From: Microcaldota archaeon
GTDB lineage: Archaea; Micrarchaeota; Micrarchaeia; Micrarchaeales; Micrarchaeaceae
Reading direction: 5' to 3'
Length of the DNA stretch: 5,807 nt
Assembly (NCBI GenBank): GCA_021785805.1
Contig: JAJYEJ010000048.1
Location: forward strand, 1 to 5,807
Positions within the stretch are counted from its first letter, which is position 1. Each line of letters opens with the position of its first letter. The notes beneath the pieces were generated by a model that was given only the letters and a program-made list of their open reading frames with translations, ran no database searches and had not been told where the DNA came from. The translations under genes were made by a program, and so were the position numbers. This document shows, in pieces, positions 5,764-5,807 of the stretch.

Positions 5764-5807
5764 CCGCCTATACCTGTGGTATCGAAAGGACAGAAAACGC
5801 ATATTAA
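5764..5807. other. Right-edge non-coding stretch
   Basis: These 44 bases follow the CAP-gene stop. They contain a short ATACC-TGT-GGTAT hairpin (5770-5782) without a T tract. I see no gene start, and what follows lies outside the window. Confidence 0.4.

Noticed and set aside
5770..5782. Hairpin ATACC-TGT-GGTAT after the CAP gene as a terminator
   Set aside because: The stem is only 5 bp and has no T tract. Archaeal termination relies on T-rich stretches.

Overview
This is a compact archaeal chromosome segment. Four things point to Archaea: a Sec61-beta-type translocase subunit, an Obg-like GTPase of the Ygr210 (archaeal/fungal) type, TATA-box promoters at tRNA and protein genes, and short GGTG-type ribosome binding sites mixed with apparently leaderless starts. 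The sequence has intermediate GC and favours AUA (Ile), AGG (Arg) and AAG (Lys) codons. Together with the very tight packing this would fit a small-genome archaeon such as an ARMAN/Micrarchaeota-like lineage, but that placement is a weak inference.

Layout, left to right: tRNA-Leu(UAG) on minus (1-88); a 12-segment APC-type amino-acid permease on plus (151-1473); an Ygr210-type GTPase on plus (1511-2683), 37 nt behind the permease; an unrecognised four-segment membrane protein on minus (2692-3279), convergent with the GTPase across 8 nt; the 54-residue Sec61-beta/SecG gene on plus (3364-3528); an M24 Xaa-Pro peptidase on minus (3540-4625), convergent with secG across 11 nt; and a membrane-anchored extracytoplasmic CAP-domain protein on plus (4717-5763, or from 4693). 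The last 44 bases hold no gene I can support. No gap exceeds 100 bases, and I see no mobile element, CRISPR array or sign of recent transfer.

The genes do not form one pathway. They are housekeeping or cell-surface functions: tRNA, translation-associated GTPase, protein export (Sec61-beta), peptide turnover (prolidase-like), amino-acid transport, and one secreted-type glycoprotein candidate. The permease and peptidase could both serve amino-acid scavenging, but they are not co-transcribed. The less ordinary content is in the three divergent intergenic regions. Each has one convincing TATA element, placed at a workable distance from both flanking genes, with a small symmetric element beside it. 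These include a perfect 12-bp palindrome before the peptidase and an inverted 10-bp repeat carrying the translation-start motif of both genes around secG. I do not see a clearly new multi-gene system here.
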